From: Cephalopachus bancanus
Lineage: Eukaryota > Chordata > Mammalia > Primates > Tarsiidae
Direction: 5' to 3'
Assembly (NCBI GenBank): GCA_027257055.1
Contig: JAPVLO010000019.1
Coordinates: 11,923,001-11,987,000, forward strand
Length of the DNA stretch: 64,000 bases
The notes beneath the pieces are model-generated. The model did no database searches and was not told the origin of the DNA. It saw only the letters and a list, made by a program, of their open reading frames with translations. Of this stretch, positions 11,276 to 22,800 are shown one piece after another. A program made the position numbers and the translations under genes. Each line of letters begins with the position of its first letter. Within the stretch, counting starts at the first letter, position 1.

Positions 11276-12234
11276 ATGAAGAAAAATCAAAAGAAGAATT
11301 TAGGTCTCACACAGACCCCTAGGAGATCAGACACTGAGAAAACAGATTCTGGAACACAAACATTGAAGAGCCCCCAGAATGGCTGGTCACATGCAACAAA
11401 CGAAGACATCAAGACATTAATGGAGAGAATTTAAAAAATTGAGGAGAGACAGGAAAATAGGAAGGAGCTGATGTCAGAAATAACAGCAGTAAAGAATACC
11501 GTGATGGAAATGAACAACAGCCTAACAAGCATGGAAAGCAGAATTCGCCAAGCAGAAGAAAGAATCTCAGAGCTCGAACACCAAAACACAGAACTAACCC
11601 AAACTGTCAAAAGCATAGAAAAGAAGCTCAACAAGACAGAACAAAACCTGCAAGAGATGAATGATCACTTCAAGAGACCAAACCTAAGAGTAATTGGGCT
11701 TCCTGAGGCAGAGAGAGAAACAGAAGCCACACTGGAACAAACATTTCATGAAATCATTCAAGAAACTTCCCTCATCTCATTAAGGATGAAAAAATTCAAA
11801 CACAAGAGATTCAGAGAACCCCTGCAAGACAACAAATGAGAAGACCAACTCCCAGACACATAATAATTCACCTAAACAAAGTAGCTGTAAAAGAAAAAAT
11901 CCTAAAGGCAGCAAGAGAAAAAGGCCAGACTACCTACCAGGGAAGACCAATTAGAATAGCAGCAGATTTATCCACAGAAACCCTTCAGGCCAGGAGAGTC
12001 TGGAGCCCTATCTTCAAAGTTCTAAAAGATAAATAATTTCAACCAAGAATAACCTACCCAGCCAATCTAAGCTTCATTAGTGAGGGAGAATTGAAATCTT
12101 TTCAAGATACCCAATCCCTAAGAGCCTACGCTGCCACCAGACCACCTCTACAAGAAACACTTAAGAAAGTACTGAACACAGAAGAAAAAGAAAAAAGAAC
12201 AACATTCTTCAAAAGAGTACAGGCAAAAGATTAA
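11276..12234 (+). pseudogene. L1 ORF1 (RNA-binding chaperone), broken
   Basis: ORF1p is the trimeric nucleic-acid chaperone that coats L1 RNA in the L1 ribonucleoprotein. The ATG at 11276 opens a frame reading MKKNQKKNLGLTQTPRRSD. A TAA at 11432-11434 interrupts it. The same frame resumes and gives a heptad-rich coiled coil (about 11471-11670, containing NNSLTSMESRIRQAEERISE), then the RRM start RPNLRVIGLPE near 11675. The frame closes at TGA 11837-11839, and homology continues one frame over from 11836 with RRPTPRHIIIHLNKVAV, so an indel lies just before. This C-terminal domain hits TAA at 12034-12036, although similarity (FQPRITYPANLSFISEGE) runs on to the natural stop at 12232-12234. Total about 319 codons, close to the size of primate ORF1p. 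Two nonsense changes and one frameshift make it a pseudogene. Confidence 0.9.
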
Positions 12235-12306
12235 AAACACACATGAGCCAATTCCAGAACCCAAAGAAAGACAACAAACAAACAGGAACAACTCTGTAAG
12301 AACCTT

Positions 12307-15300
12307 ATAACAGGGATCATCTCTTGCATTTCAATTATTAGCCTAAATGTGAATGGACTAAATGCACCACTGAAAAGACATAGAATGGAAAAATGGATAA
12401 AATATCATCAGGCAACAATCTATTGCCTTCAAGAGACTCACCTCACTAGAAAGGACACCCACAGACTCAAAGTAAGAGGATGGGAAACAAACTTTCAGGC
12501 GAATGGAATACAAAAGAAAGGAGGAGTAGCGATCTTAATTTCAGACAAAATACCACAGTGGAATAAAAATAAACGTTGACACCAACAAAGTCACCCCAAA
12601 ACCAACAAAGACATGGACACTAAACAGCATGATGCTAAACAACTCCTGGGTCAATGATGAAATCAAAACAGAGATCAAAAGATACCTGGAAACAAATGAA
12701 AATGAAGAAACATCTTACCAAAACCTCTGGGACACCCTGAAAGCTGTAGTAAGAGGGGAATTTATATCCCTACAAACACACATGAAGAAAATGGAAGGAA
12801 CAGAAATTCACAATCTAACAAGCCACCTAAAGAAGCTGGAAAAGCAAGACCACAAAAACCCTAATTTCAGCAGAAGAATCCAGATCACCAAAATAAAAGC
12901 CCATATCCAGGACATAGAAGACAAAAAGATAATACAAAAAAATCAATGAAACAAAAAGCTGGTTCTTCGAAAGGATAAACAAGATCGATGGTCCCCTAGA
13001 TAGTGACCAAGTGACCAAGAAAAAATGAGAAAAAAAACCATATAAGCACAATCAGAAACACAAAAGATGAAGTCATTTCTGACCCTGAAGAAATACAAAA
13101 GATCATTAGAGAGTACTATGTACACTTGCATGGAAACAAACTTGAAAACCTTAAAGAAATGGAAGACTTTCTGACATCACACAACCTACCTAGATTGGAA
13201 CAAAAAGAAATTGATACCCTAAATAGAGCAATAACAATCAAGGAAATCGACTACGTAATAAGAAAACTTCCTACAAAAAAAAGCCCTGGTCCAGATGGCT
13301 TTACAGCAGAATTCTAAGACATTTAAGGAGGAGCTGATACCAATCCTACTGAAGGTATTCCAGGCGATTGAAAAAGATGGAACTCTCCCCAAATCATTTT
13401 ACGAAGCCAGCATCACATTGATACCCAAGCCAGGTAAAGATCCAACAAAGAAAGAGAACTACAGGCCAATATCTTTAATGAACATACATACTAAAATTCT
13501 CAACAAGATCCTTGCAAACCGAATTCAGCAATACATCTCAAAAATCATCCATCATGACCAAGTAGGCTTCATCCCTGGGATGCAAGGCTGGTTCAACATT
13601 CGTAAAACCATAAATAATTAAATTCATCAACAGATGTCAAAACAAAAACCACATGATTATATCATTAGATGCAGAAAAAGCTTTTGATAAAATCCAGCAC
13701 CCCTTCTTGATAAAAACCCTTGAGCATCTAGGCATACAGGGAACTACCTCAAAATAGTAAAAGCCATCTACGAGAAACCTACAGCCAGCATACTCCTAAA
13801 TGGACAAAAAGTGGAACCATTTCCCCTGAAAACTGGAATACGACAAGGATGCCCACTCTCACCCCTCCTGTTCAACATAGTATTGGAAGTCCTGGCTCAA
13901 GCAACCAGAGAAGAGGAGGCAATCAGAGGTATCCAAACAGGAAAAGAGGAAGTCAAGTTATCTCTCTTTGCAGATGATATGATTGTGTACCTTGAAAACC
14001 CAAGAGAATCTGTCAAAAACCTCCTTACACTGATAAAGGCCTTTGGCAAAGTCTCAGGATACAAAATAAATGTACAAAAGACAATCACATTTCTCTACAC
14101 CAATAATAAACAAACAGAAACCCAAATAAAAAACACAATTCCATTCACAATAGCCACAAAAAAAAATGAAATACCTTGGCATCTTCCTAACCATTGATGT
14201 GAAAGACCTTTACAATGAAAATTACAAAAAATTGCTGAAAGAAATCAAAGATGACACAAACAAGTGGAAAAATATCCCATGCTCATGGATCGGAAGAATC
14301 AACATTGTGAAGATGTCCATCTTACCTAAGGAAATCTAAAAATTCAATGCAATACCCATTAAATTACCAGCAACATTCTTCTCAGACCTAGAAAAGACAA
14401 CACAGGAATTCATACGGAAACAAAAACATCCAAGAATAGCCAGAACAATCCTCAGCAAAGAAACCAAAGCAGGTGGTATCACATTACCAGACTTCAAACT
14501 TTACTATAAAGCTACAATCATCAAAACAGCTTGGTATTGGTTTAGGAACAGGCATATAGATCAATGGAATAGAACTGAGATTCCAGAAGCAAAACCTCAA
14601 TTTCTCAACCAACTAATCTTCGACAAGGCCTCCACCATCTGCAACTGGGGAGAGGAGAACCTATTCAGTAAATGGTGCTGGGAAAACTGGCTGACCACAT
14701 GCAGAAGATTGAAACAGGACCCCTATCTATCCCCATGCACAAAGATTAACTCCAAATGGATCAGAGACCTAAATGTAACCATAAGAACCTTAGAAAATGA
14801 AGGAAATACCTTCATGGAAATCAGAACTGGCATCCAGTTCCTAAACAAAACCCAAAACCCACAGGTCATAAGAGAGAAGATAGACAAGTGGGACCTTATT
14901 AAACTGACAAGCTTCTGCAAGGCCAAAGAAATCATCAAGAGAGCAGGGAGACAGCCTACAGACTGGGAAAAAATATTCACCAACACCAGGTATGACAAAG
15001 GCTTAACATCCTGGATCTACAAGGAACTAAAATGTGCTGAAAAGAAAAAAACAAACAACCCCATTATCAAATGGGCAAAAGATATGAACAGACACTTCAC
15101 AAAAGAGGACATCTGAGCAGCCAAAAAACACATGAAGAAATGTTCAACCTCACTAATCATCAGGGAGATGCAAATGAAAACCACACTGAGATACCACCTA
15201 ACTCCAGTCAGAATGGCAATTATCAACAACTCAAAAAATAACAGCTGCTGGAGAGGGTGTGACGAAAAGGGAACACTTCTACACTGTTGGTGGGAGTGTA

Positions 15301-15974
15301 AACTAGTGCAACCTCTGTGGAAAGCAGTGTGGCGATTCCTAAAAGCTCTAAATATCAACCTCCCATATGACCCCGCAATCCCCCTACTGGGAATATATCC
15401 TGAAGAACTCAAATCACTCTATAAAAAAGATACCTGCACACGTATGTTTATCGCAGCGTTGTTCACAATAGCAAGAACCTGGAAACAACCATGCTGCCCA
15501 TCAAAAGAGGACTAGATTAAAAAAATGTGGTAAGCCAGGCTCGGTGGCTCAGCCTGTAATCCCGTGCCTTTGGGAGGCTGAGGTGAGTGGATTGCCTGAG
15601 CCCGCGGGTTCAAGACCCGCCTGGGCAGCGAGACCTCATCTCTACAATAAATCAAAAAATCAGCCAGGCATGGTAGCGCATGCCTGTAATTCCGGCTACT
15701 CAGAAGGCTGAGGCGGAAGGATCGTCGGAGCCCAGCAGGTCGAGGCTGCGGTGGCCGGGAGCGGCCACTGCACTCCAGTCTAGGCGACAGAGTGAGACTC
15801 CAACTCAAAAAAAAAAAAAAAATGTCGTACATATACACGATGGAATATTACGCAGTCATAAAAAAGAACAAAATCATGAATTTCACAGCAACCTGGATGG
15901 AACTTGAGTCTATAATACTGAGTGACCTCTCACAGAAACAAAGTTCCGAGTATCACATGTTCTCACTCATATAA
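12307..15974 (+). pseudogene. L1 ORF2 (endonuclease/reverse transcriptase), broken
   Basis: ORF2p nicks target DNA and reverse transcribes L1 RNA at the nick. Homology starts at 12307 with ITGIISC, where the expected ATG is ATA. The endonuclease N-terminus with LQETHLTRKDTHRL (about 12424) and GGVAILISDK is present. Sequence then jumps near 12550-12600 to a region well past the endonuclease, so roughly 160-170 codons with the remaining catalytic residues are missing. Further frameshifts or stops occur near 12946, 13030, 13310, 13620, 13750 and 14170 and at 15114-15116 (TGA). The reverse transcriptase shows [15 protein letters not shown], motif A ([10 protein letters not shown], about 13662-13690) and catalytic FADD at 13967-13978. 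The C-terminal Cys-rich segment (CWRGC...HCWWEC) lies near 15245-15300. The reading end, HMFSLI then TAA at 15972-15974, lies beyond an Alu at 15533-15829. Confidence 0.92.
15533..15817 (+). mobile_element. Young Alu nested in L1 ORF2
   Basis: A complete dimer of the 5-nt-deletion subfamily (GGGCAGCGAGACC). The duplicated L1 target is AAAAATGTGGTA at 15521-15532 and AAAAATGTCGTA ending 15829, one mismatch. It separates ORF2 codons for the final 50 residues from the rest and postdates the L1. Confidence 0.95.
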
Positions 15975-16222
15975 TGGACCTTGAACATCCAATGTAATAC
16001 TATAAGAAAATGACTGACGGTACTGGGAAACTATGGGGGGCGAGGGAGATGGGATTGACAGTAGCAAATATCTGTCTGGGGAAGGGGAAACACCTCCTAT
16101 CAACAGGGTGCCTGAATGAAACGTAATTGTACACCTAACCCTTAACTGTACCCCACAAAACCATAATAAAAAATATTGATTTAATAAAAAAAAATATATG
16201 TAAAAAAAAAAAAGAAAAAAAA

Positions 16223-16263
16223 TTCCTGGATGTGCATACATGAGACAAAAAAAACAAAAAAAA
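16223..16263 (+). other. Candidate 3' transduction and second poly(A)
   Basis: The L1 poly(A) (about 16185-16222, interrupted by TATATG and G) is followed by 24 nt of non-L1 sequence (16223-16246, starting TTCCTGGATG and ending CATGAGAC), then a second A tract, then the right TSD. This is the arrangement left when transcription reads past the L1 signal to a downstream one. A filler acquired at integration is the alternative. Confidence 0.7.
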
Positions 16264-16274
16264 AATTTGCCTCC
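16264..16274. repeat. Right target-site duplication of L1
   Basis: AATTTGCCTCC, identical to 9868-9878. Confidence 0.88.
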
Positions 16275-16374
16275 AGGTCCTTCTTTAACTGTTGAAGTCA
16301 ATTCTTTCTAGCCAAATGATCTATAATTGTCACTGTTAATATTTCTGGAGCTTACAGTTTAGCACGGCACCTCT

Positions 16375-16500
16375 GATCCAGTAACCACAGCTTGACCACT
16401 GCCTGGAATGCCCTCCATAATTTCCTGGAATTCCTAAACTATTACTGTCTCTTTCGGACCAGGTTCACACTGTATCTTTTCCAAGAAATATCCTGGTAAG
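16375..16500 (+). mobile_element. L2 fragment
   Basis: The stretch 'ctgcctggaatgccctccat' and the following 'tgtatcttttccaagaaata' match the L2 3' region in sense orientation. Short and diverged. Confidence 0.55.
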
Positions 16501-16688
16501 TCTGTTAGATAGAAATAAGGTAATAAAATAAAAACATAACCTTACATGCAAATTATCTGTCATATTCTGGTCTTTGCAACAATAGTATAAACAGGCACTG
16601 AGGATACTGTACATGCAATCATAATGGGACCAGCTCAAAATGGCTAAGGTGACCTGATCAAGGTGACACTGGCAAGTCCAAATCTTAC

Positions 16689-16787
16689 TGTCATTGTCAG
16701 GGGATGGTGCATTTATGTATACATATTGTATACATATTTATGTATACATATTGTCATTGTCAGGGGATGGTGCATTTATGTATACAT
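16689..16787. repeat. 36-bp direct repeat with TATACATA spacer
   Basis: 16689-16724 and 16752-16787 are identical over 36 bp (TGTCATTGTCAGGGGATGG... to TATACAT). The spacer is itself made of TATACATATT units. The perfect identity suggests a recent event. Confidence 0.9.
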
Positions 16788-17059
16788 TCATTTTGTTCAA
16801 AAATGCATGTAATAAAAAATTCACGAGGTAAGTGAATGTTTCTATCAGGTAAGTCTGCTGCTTTAAGGATAAAGTGTTCAGAAATTTAGGTTAAATCGTT
16901 TTTTTAATGCATTAAATTATTTCTTAACTAAAGCAACATGTAACTCATCTTGATAACACTGGATCAGTATACTGAATAGTGCAATACTACAAGGTTGAAA
17001 CATAGAATTAATAATAATTATAGTAACTTTCACTGATAGTTATTTTAGTAATTAAAATG

Positions 17060-17165
17060 TACTTGACATTCAAATAGTCTTGTGCAAAAGTTATTATTTT
17101 CCACATTTCATTATTACTTGACATTCAAACAGTCTTGTGCAAAAGTTATTATTTTCCACATTTCA
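17060..17165. repeat. 51-bp direct repeat, 55-bp period
   Basis: 17060-17110 and 17115-17165 differ at one position (AAATAG versus AACAG). The second copy runs on into the MIR, so the duplication includes the MIR edge. Confidence 0.92.
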
Positions 17166-17255
17166 CAGATGAGGACAGTGAGGTTCAGAGAGTTTAAGTA
17201 ACTTAAGGTTCACAGCCAGCGTGTAGCTGAGCCTCACATTCCAGCAGTAAGCCTT
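17090..17255 (-). mobile_element. MIR, antisense
   Basis: 'acatttcacagatgaggaca', 'gaggttcagagagtttaagt' and 'aacttaaggttcacagccag' are the reversed MIR core. The edge was duplicated with the 55-bp repeat. Confidence 0.82.
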
Positions 17256-17260
17256 GGACT

Positions 17261-18365
17261 TGACAGATGCATAGGATTTGTTAGCCCTACACTAAATGGA
17301 CCTAGACTATTGTGGGCCTTTTCTTCATCCTTTTGTCTGATTATTCAGTCAGCTATCAACTCTTCTTGTTGCCAGAGAACAGTAACAGTTATTTCTTCCT
17401 GCTGCCAGCTGTCATCATCTGTTTCTACTCTATGAGCTGGAAAATCAGATAATCAAGCTTACTGAAAATTGGACATGAAACAGATTAAATAGCATCTGAG
17501 GGAGGGCTTCTTCCATGAAGTCAATCAAGTTCATGGCTTTGGTGCACAAGCTTAAGACTGACTATCTCAGTGACTCATGCCGCTTTTCCCAGTAGTCTCT
17601 TGGCTTATGACTAGGTTTGAGAAGAGGGTGTGTATTCATTAAACCTTGTCCCCAGATAGGTGAAATGTGACTATATTTACATTTTGCCATTATGTGAAAG
17701 ACAGCAACATGCGAACAGGTGTGTCTTCTCTCCCATACACCAACCTCTACTTCCTGACATTTCTCTTTGTTCCATTGTTCTAAGATGGACCATTAACAGA
17801 CACATGGATTCCTTCTAAGTGTATGCTTATTCATGCCTTGGTTCAGTGCCAGTGTCTGAACTGTTTTTACCAGTCAACAAAAAAAGTGCAGAAGTTATAA
17901 GTATTTAGAAACTTATATAGCAATTTGACAATGATGCAGCATTTTAAGAATTTTTTTTAAGTTTAGGTATGCACATGCAACAAACTGGAGACATTTCTTA
18001 GAAGTGTCCCATACCATACCAGAATTCAGAAAGCATAATCTTTGACATGTCCACCACTAGAGTACTAAACAGTACACAGAATTTTTTGTAAGTATCCAAT
18101 CTGGCCTATGAGTCTGCCAGAAAACAAAACAAAACAAAAGAAACAAAAAAAAAAACCCACTAACTGATCTACTCTTTTTTGAAATATTGACCTCACTTGC
18201 TTCTCCTACTTAGTTCAGTTAGTTCTCTGGGAAAGGAAAAAATTTGCTATCTGCTTTGATGAGGTCATTCACTTCCAAGTTAAATAGAGACTTATAGAGT
18301 CGGAATACAGGGACCAGGATAAATCACATTTAAACCATCAAGTACTATATCAGAAAGAAAGCATT
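17261..18365. other. Unique sequence, nothing recognised
   Basis: No assigned repeat. An A-rich (AAAAC)n patch is at about 18121-18155. Confidence 0.5.
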
Positions 18366-18381
18366 AAAATAGTAATTTGAA

Positions 18382-18682
18382 GCTGGGCTCGGTGGCTCAG
18401 CCTGTAATCCCGCGCCTTTGGGAGGCTGACGTGAGTGGATTGCCTGAACCTGCGGGTTCAAGACCCGCCTGGGCAGGCAAGACCTCATCTCTACAATAAA
18501 TTTTAAAAAACTAGCCGGGCGTGGTAGCGCATGCCTGTAGTTCCAGCTACTTGGAAGGCTGAGGTGGAAGGATCGCTGAAGACCAGCAGGTCGAGGCTGC
18601 GGTGGCCGGGAGCGGCCACTGCACTCCAGTCTGGGCGACAGAGTGAGACTCCAACTCAAAAAAATAAAAATAAAAATAGAAT
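18382..18682 (+). mobile_element. Young Alu
   Basis: A complete dimer with GTGGCCGGGAGCGGCCAC in the right arm and the young-subfamily deletion, with a local GGCAGGCAAG variant. The tail is (AAAAAT)n. TSD of 15 bp, AAAATAGTAATTTGA, at 18366-18380 and 18683-18697, one mismatch. Confidence 0.94.
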
Positions 18683-18860
18683 AAAATAGTAACTTGAATA
18701 TCACAATCAAGTTCTGGGGCATTACAAGACCAAAACAATCAGTCGATTAATTTATAGTAGTTTTTTTGATTGTGTACTTAGAATATCTTAGGTATATGTG
18801 ACTATGGTTTCGACCATGGGCTTTGCAGATAACCAGGTATCATGGACAAATAAATGTTTA

Positions 18861-18932
18861 GCCAGGTATGGCGACTCATGACTGTAAGGCCCATACATTG
18901 AGGAGACTTCAACTCAGGAAAAAAAAAAAAAA
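18861..18932 (+). mobile_element. Minimal Alu: 5' head joined to 3' tail
   Basis: GCCAGGTATGGCGACTCATG continues for about 45 nt as an Alu left-monomer head, then passes through 'gaggagacttcaactcagg' into 14 A. About 220 nt of interior is missing. Whether the deletion preceded or followed insertion cannot be read from one copy. Confidence 0.7.
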
Positions 18933-21586
18933 CACTCCAAAAACGTTTGGTAAAGTCTACTTTCTATGGTGCTATATATGGTGGTAATGGCAAATTTAAA
19001 TGAAACAAAGCATTGTTTGTTTTAAATAAACTGAAAAAATAACAATCAAAATTTGTTTAGAAAGACATACATTTAAAGAGACATTTCTAAAATGGAAATT
19101 TGTAGTCTATTTATGTTCTTGGAACAATCCAGTGAATAAGACTGACATAATCTACTCTTTCTGTAGAGTTTACATTCTAGCAAAAGAAGAGATAGAGATG
19201 TTAAACGAACATAGTAAGTGAGAATTTATATGGAATGTTTAAAACTGATAAATTTGCAGATAAAAGAAAAAGTAGAGCAGGGCAACCAAACCTAGGTTAC
19301 CCTGGTATTAGCAGAAACAATAACATTAAAAATAGGGTGATCTGGGCAAGTCTCTAATTTTCAAGCAAAGTCTTGAGCAAAGATTTGAGTAATAAGTTGG
19401 AACTAAGTAGTAACTTACAATAATACCACCTAGATTTAACTTACCTAAGAGAGACTCATATTTTAATGACTATACTTGGTATAATATTTATGGGCTAAAT
19501 TTATCAGAATGAAATGAAATTCCTGGTCTGTTCTAAGAAGTTTGAGTTTAGAAACCAAGAGTTTGAGCAGTCAAACAAATGATGTGAGCTTCATGTGTGC
19601 ACACAGCTGAGAGGTTCAGTCATATCTGTTACAAATCCTCTCCCTCTTTTGAGAGAGAAATACTATATATTTTTTTCTAATTGAGACAAGGGAGACACAT
19701 GTGTTTCTGGCTGTCATCTCAAGAACACATAATTGGATTTTTTTCTCTCTTTTTTTTGTTCCTGCTACAGTTTTAAAGGGCAGGAAAAACTGAAAAATAA
19801 GACCTTTCCCCCCTCAGGCAGTATTTTTTTGTGTATGCTGGCTGAGAGGTAGAGAGGCTGTAAAGATGATAAAAAAGAGTTCTATAAAACCACAGGTTGA
19901 GAAAGCAAGCAAGCATATAGTGGTCAAAGGCTTCTTAGTTTGAAATCCTTTCTCCTGAAGAATCACCCGAGATTTAATGACAACCCAACATCTGAAATCC
20001 TAGAACTGCTAACAGGCCATCTAGGACTTACATCTGTAGGTCCTAAGTGAGGTTTTAGGTTCTGATCTTAAAAATCACATCATCATATGGTATGAAGAGA
20101 GAAAATTAGTCTTGGAGCAATTTCTGATCCATGAGATTAAAAATTAGTGACAAAATACCAGATTATACATTAGCATTTTCTCTTTAAATTTTGTTCCATA
20201 TATATCATCTCTACATGAAAAGTAGTTCTGAGCTGTAATATTTATAATTATTTAATATACAACCTTATTTTTGTTTAGTACATATGAATTTCACCTGGTG
20301 TTTCTGAACTATGCAAAAATATTACATACTGTTGCAGAGTCTAATACATCTAGTTTTAAAACGTGTCCCTTGAGAGATAATTCTAACAACTTAAATGTAT
20401 AAAATTAAAAAATCAAAACAAACTTTTCTACTCATTTGTCTTTCATAGTATTCCAGTAAGATTTATATGAAAATTAGGACTTTTGATGTTTATAGCAAAT
20501 CCAATTTGAATGACAAAAACTTTCCTTCAATTTGTCTAAAAAGAGGAAGATTCTCAGACTGCTTGGTTTTTCCTTCCAACATTTCAAAAATGTGTTTGAT
20601 CTATTTTCTGAAAGAAAATACCTAACATGATAGAAAGAACATGATTTATGAATATTCTCCCATGTTCTATTTGTTTTCAAGCACTGACACTTTCTGGAAG
20701 AGGAAAGAGTTCTAAATATTTTTATCATCAGAGAATTTTGTCATGACTGTGTAGTGTGAGTTTTGTTTTGTTTTTTTTTTAGAAAGAAAATTACCACAAA
20801 TCACAGATTAAATATTACAGACACAGAGTTAGCTATTGTGCTATTGTGCATCAAAGTAAGGCATGAAGAAATTCAAACAAAAATGCAGTGATTCCCATAT
20901 ATATATATTTGTCAATGCTACAATCCCAGCTGTGTTCAGATACCACTGAGGCTTGGTGCACAGCTGTGACATTATAAAAGTAACTCGATGCCAGTTCGAG
21001 GTTGGCTTGAGAGGTTCATTGTCCAAGCCATTCCCTAATAAAGTTTCTGGAACTCTGTGCCTTTTGCAGTTATTGTCTCCATGAACAATCCTGTATATTG
21101 TGCAACTAAAGACATTCTAGAATTTCTCTATTATCCTTAGTTAAATATTGTAAGAAACTTTAGCTTCTAAATAAAGTTCAACAGTGGATTTCTCTTATCA
21201 TTCTACAATCTCTTTTCGAGAAGAGTGTGAGTTATTTAAGAGCTACAGCTTAAGTCCCTTTTGTTCAATCAGCAATCAGCAGTTTCACTGATAGTCAATA
21301 AGTTTAGCATCTTTTAAAAAAAAGTTTCAAGGGACAAAGGTGGTACAAATGACAGAATCACAAATGAGGATAATTGCCATTATTATTGTTTTATACCTGA
21401 AAGAAAGACTCAGTTGCCCATGGCATTCTGGGTATACGCCACAAATATGGCAGCTTTCTCAAGCTATTGTGTCTCTGTGAAACTGTCGTTCCATGACATG
21501 TTTCTGCCCAACAAACATATTTGGTGAAATATGTTTTCTATCCTCCTCATACAGAGTTACAATATGCACTGACCTTTTAAAAATTC
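18933..21586. other. Mostly unassigned sequence
   Basis: A weak antisense L2 resemblance lies at about 19130-19330 ('agagtttacattctagcaaa'). A stretch at about 20930-21090 with CTAATAAAGTTTCTGGAACT has the look of an LTR polyadenylation region, but I cannot assign it. No gene is visible. Confidence 0.4.
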
Positions 21587-21895
21587 CAGTTGGGTGCTGT
21601 GGATCACATCTGTAATCCCAGCATTTTGGGAGGCTGAAGCAAGAGAATTACCTGAGCCCAGGAGTTCAAGACCAGTCTGGGCAACTTGGTGAGACTTAGT
21701 TTCTACAATTAAATAAAAAATTAGCTGGGCATGGCGGCATGCATCTGTAGTTCCAGCTACTTGGAAGGCTGAGGTGGAAGGATCACCTAAGCCCAGCAAG
21801 TAGATGCTGGGGTAGCTGTGAGTATGCCACTACACTTCAGCTTGGGCCACAAAGTGAGACTTCGATTCAAATAATAATAATCATAATAATAGAAA
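21587..21895 (+). mobile_element. Alu, older branch
   Basis: A dimer that retains GGGCAACTTGGTGAGAC. Head diverged (GTTGGGTGCTGTGGATCAC). Tail is an (AAT)n microsatellite. No clear TSD was found. Confidence 0.88.
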
Positions 21896-22539
21896 TAAAT
21901 TTCAAGAAGTTCTGGAATAAAGAAACATATTCATCTTTAATCCAGAAAAGATTGTTTTGCTATACATCATGTTAGTCAACAACCCAGTGCTTTATTGAAA
22001 TACAAATGGAAAGTTGGTTTAAGGAGTGTTAGTTTAAAAAGAATTTTTCATTGTAATCAAGGTGTCTTGGATCAAATAAAAAAAGGAATAATTTTTGAGA
22101 ATCTGTCACATATATGACACTATACTACAAGGAGATTTCAAATTTTCTTTGACACAAGTTTTAATGAGTTTAACATATTCTGAGTAAAATCTGCCTTTCT
22201 AGAATATTTACAGGTAAATAGCTTATCTTCTAATTTTATATGCTAATATTTATACCTAAAGATGCAGAAAAGTTATGTAATACAAAGTCAAATTTTATTA
22301 ATAAATCCAGTATAAAAATATAAAATTGCAAGATATAAAATTTTGGCTTCAGATATGCCAAACATCAGGTAGTTTTACTGAAGTTCCAAAATACATAGTC
22401 TCTTGTCCTTATAAAATCAGCCTCTCTCGTTTTATAAATTAGTTTCAATTTTTGATCATAGTTCTCAAAGAGACAAGGGAACGATAAAAACAGTGCCTCA
22501 TAATTCTTATTTAAAATGTAAGATCTCTTTACAGTATAC

Positions 22540-22800
22540 ATTTATTTAGCTTTTACTCTGTGCCTAGGACCATTTTAAGCATGTAATATCTATTAATCAT
22601 TTATTTCTCACAAAATGAACTTATGATGTATGAATCACATCAACTCTATTTTACTGCAAAATAAAGACAGGCACAGATAGATGAAATAAATATCTTGTCC
22701 AAAGACACACAGCTAGTAAGTAAGAGGTAAAGGCAGGGTTTTAACTCAGTTACCGCTGACTTCCACACTCATACACTCCTAACCACTACTCAGTGCTGTC
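22540..22800 (-). mobile_element. MIR, antisense
   Basis: The reversed MIR order is visible: 'tttactctgtgcctaggacc', 'tgtccaaagacacacagcta', 'gtaagtaagaggtaaaggca', then 'aaccactactcagtgctgtc'. Its last 18 bp are included in the foldback hairpin that follows. Confidence 0.85.

Larger units (their letters stand above)
9879..16263 (+). mobile_element. Near full-length L1 retrotransposon, defective
   Basis: A 6.4-kb insertion bounded by 11-bp TSDs. Order: a 1.4-kb 5'UTR, ORF1 remnant (11276-12234), short spacer, ORF2 remnant (12307-15974) interrupted by an Alu, a G-rich 3'UTR, then two A tracts separated by 24 nt of extra sequence. The 5' end GGCTTCCAGAAAGATGG contains AAGATGG at 9889-9895, which resembles the YY1 core at the start of human L1. 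The rest of the 5'UTR is unlike the human L1PA leader I know. Stops, frameshifts, a lost ORF2 start and an endonuclease deletion make it incapable of autonomous movement. The full length and clean TSD show a lineage that was active fairly recently, with damage accumulated since or inherited from a defective source. Confidence 0.95.

Noticed and set aside
12349..12579. Intact-looking 76-codon start of ORF2
   Set aside because: It opens at GTG downstream of the lost true start and runs into a large deletion, so it is part of the pseudogene, not a separate gene.
15512..15838. 108-codon minus-strand frame, and similar frames at 18345, 30968, 38124, 42820 and 44287
   Set aside because: All read SWSLTLSPRLECSG or ELESHSVAQTGVQW-type strings, the usual antisense translation of Alu, and not genes.
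20930..21100. Possible LTR with AATAAA signal
   Set aside because: One polyadenylation-like motif is not enough. No family, TSD or paired end was recognised, so it is mentioned only inside the gap entry.
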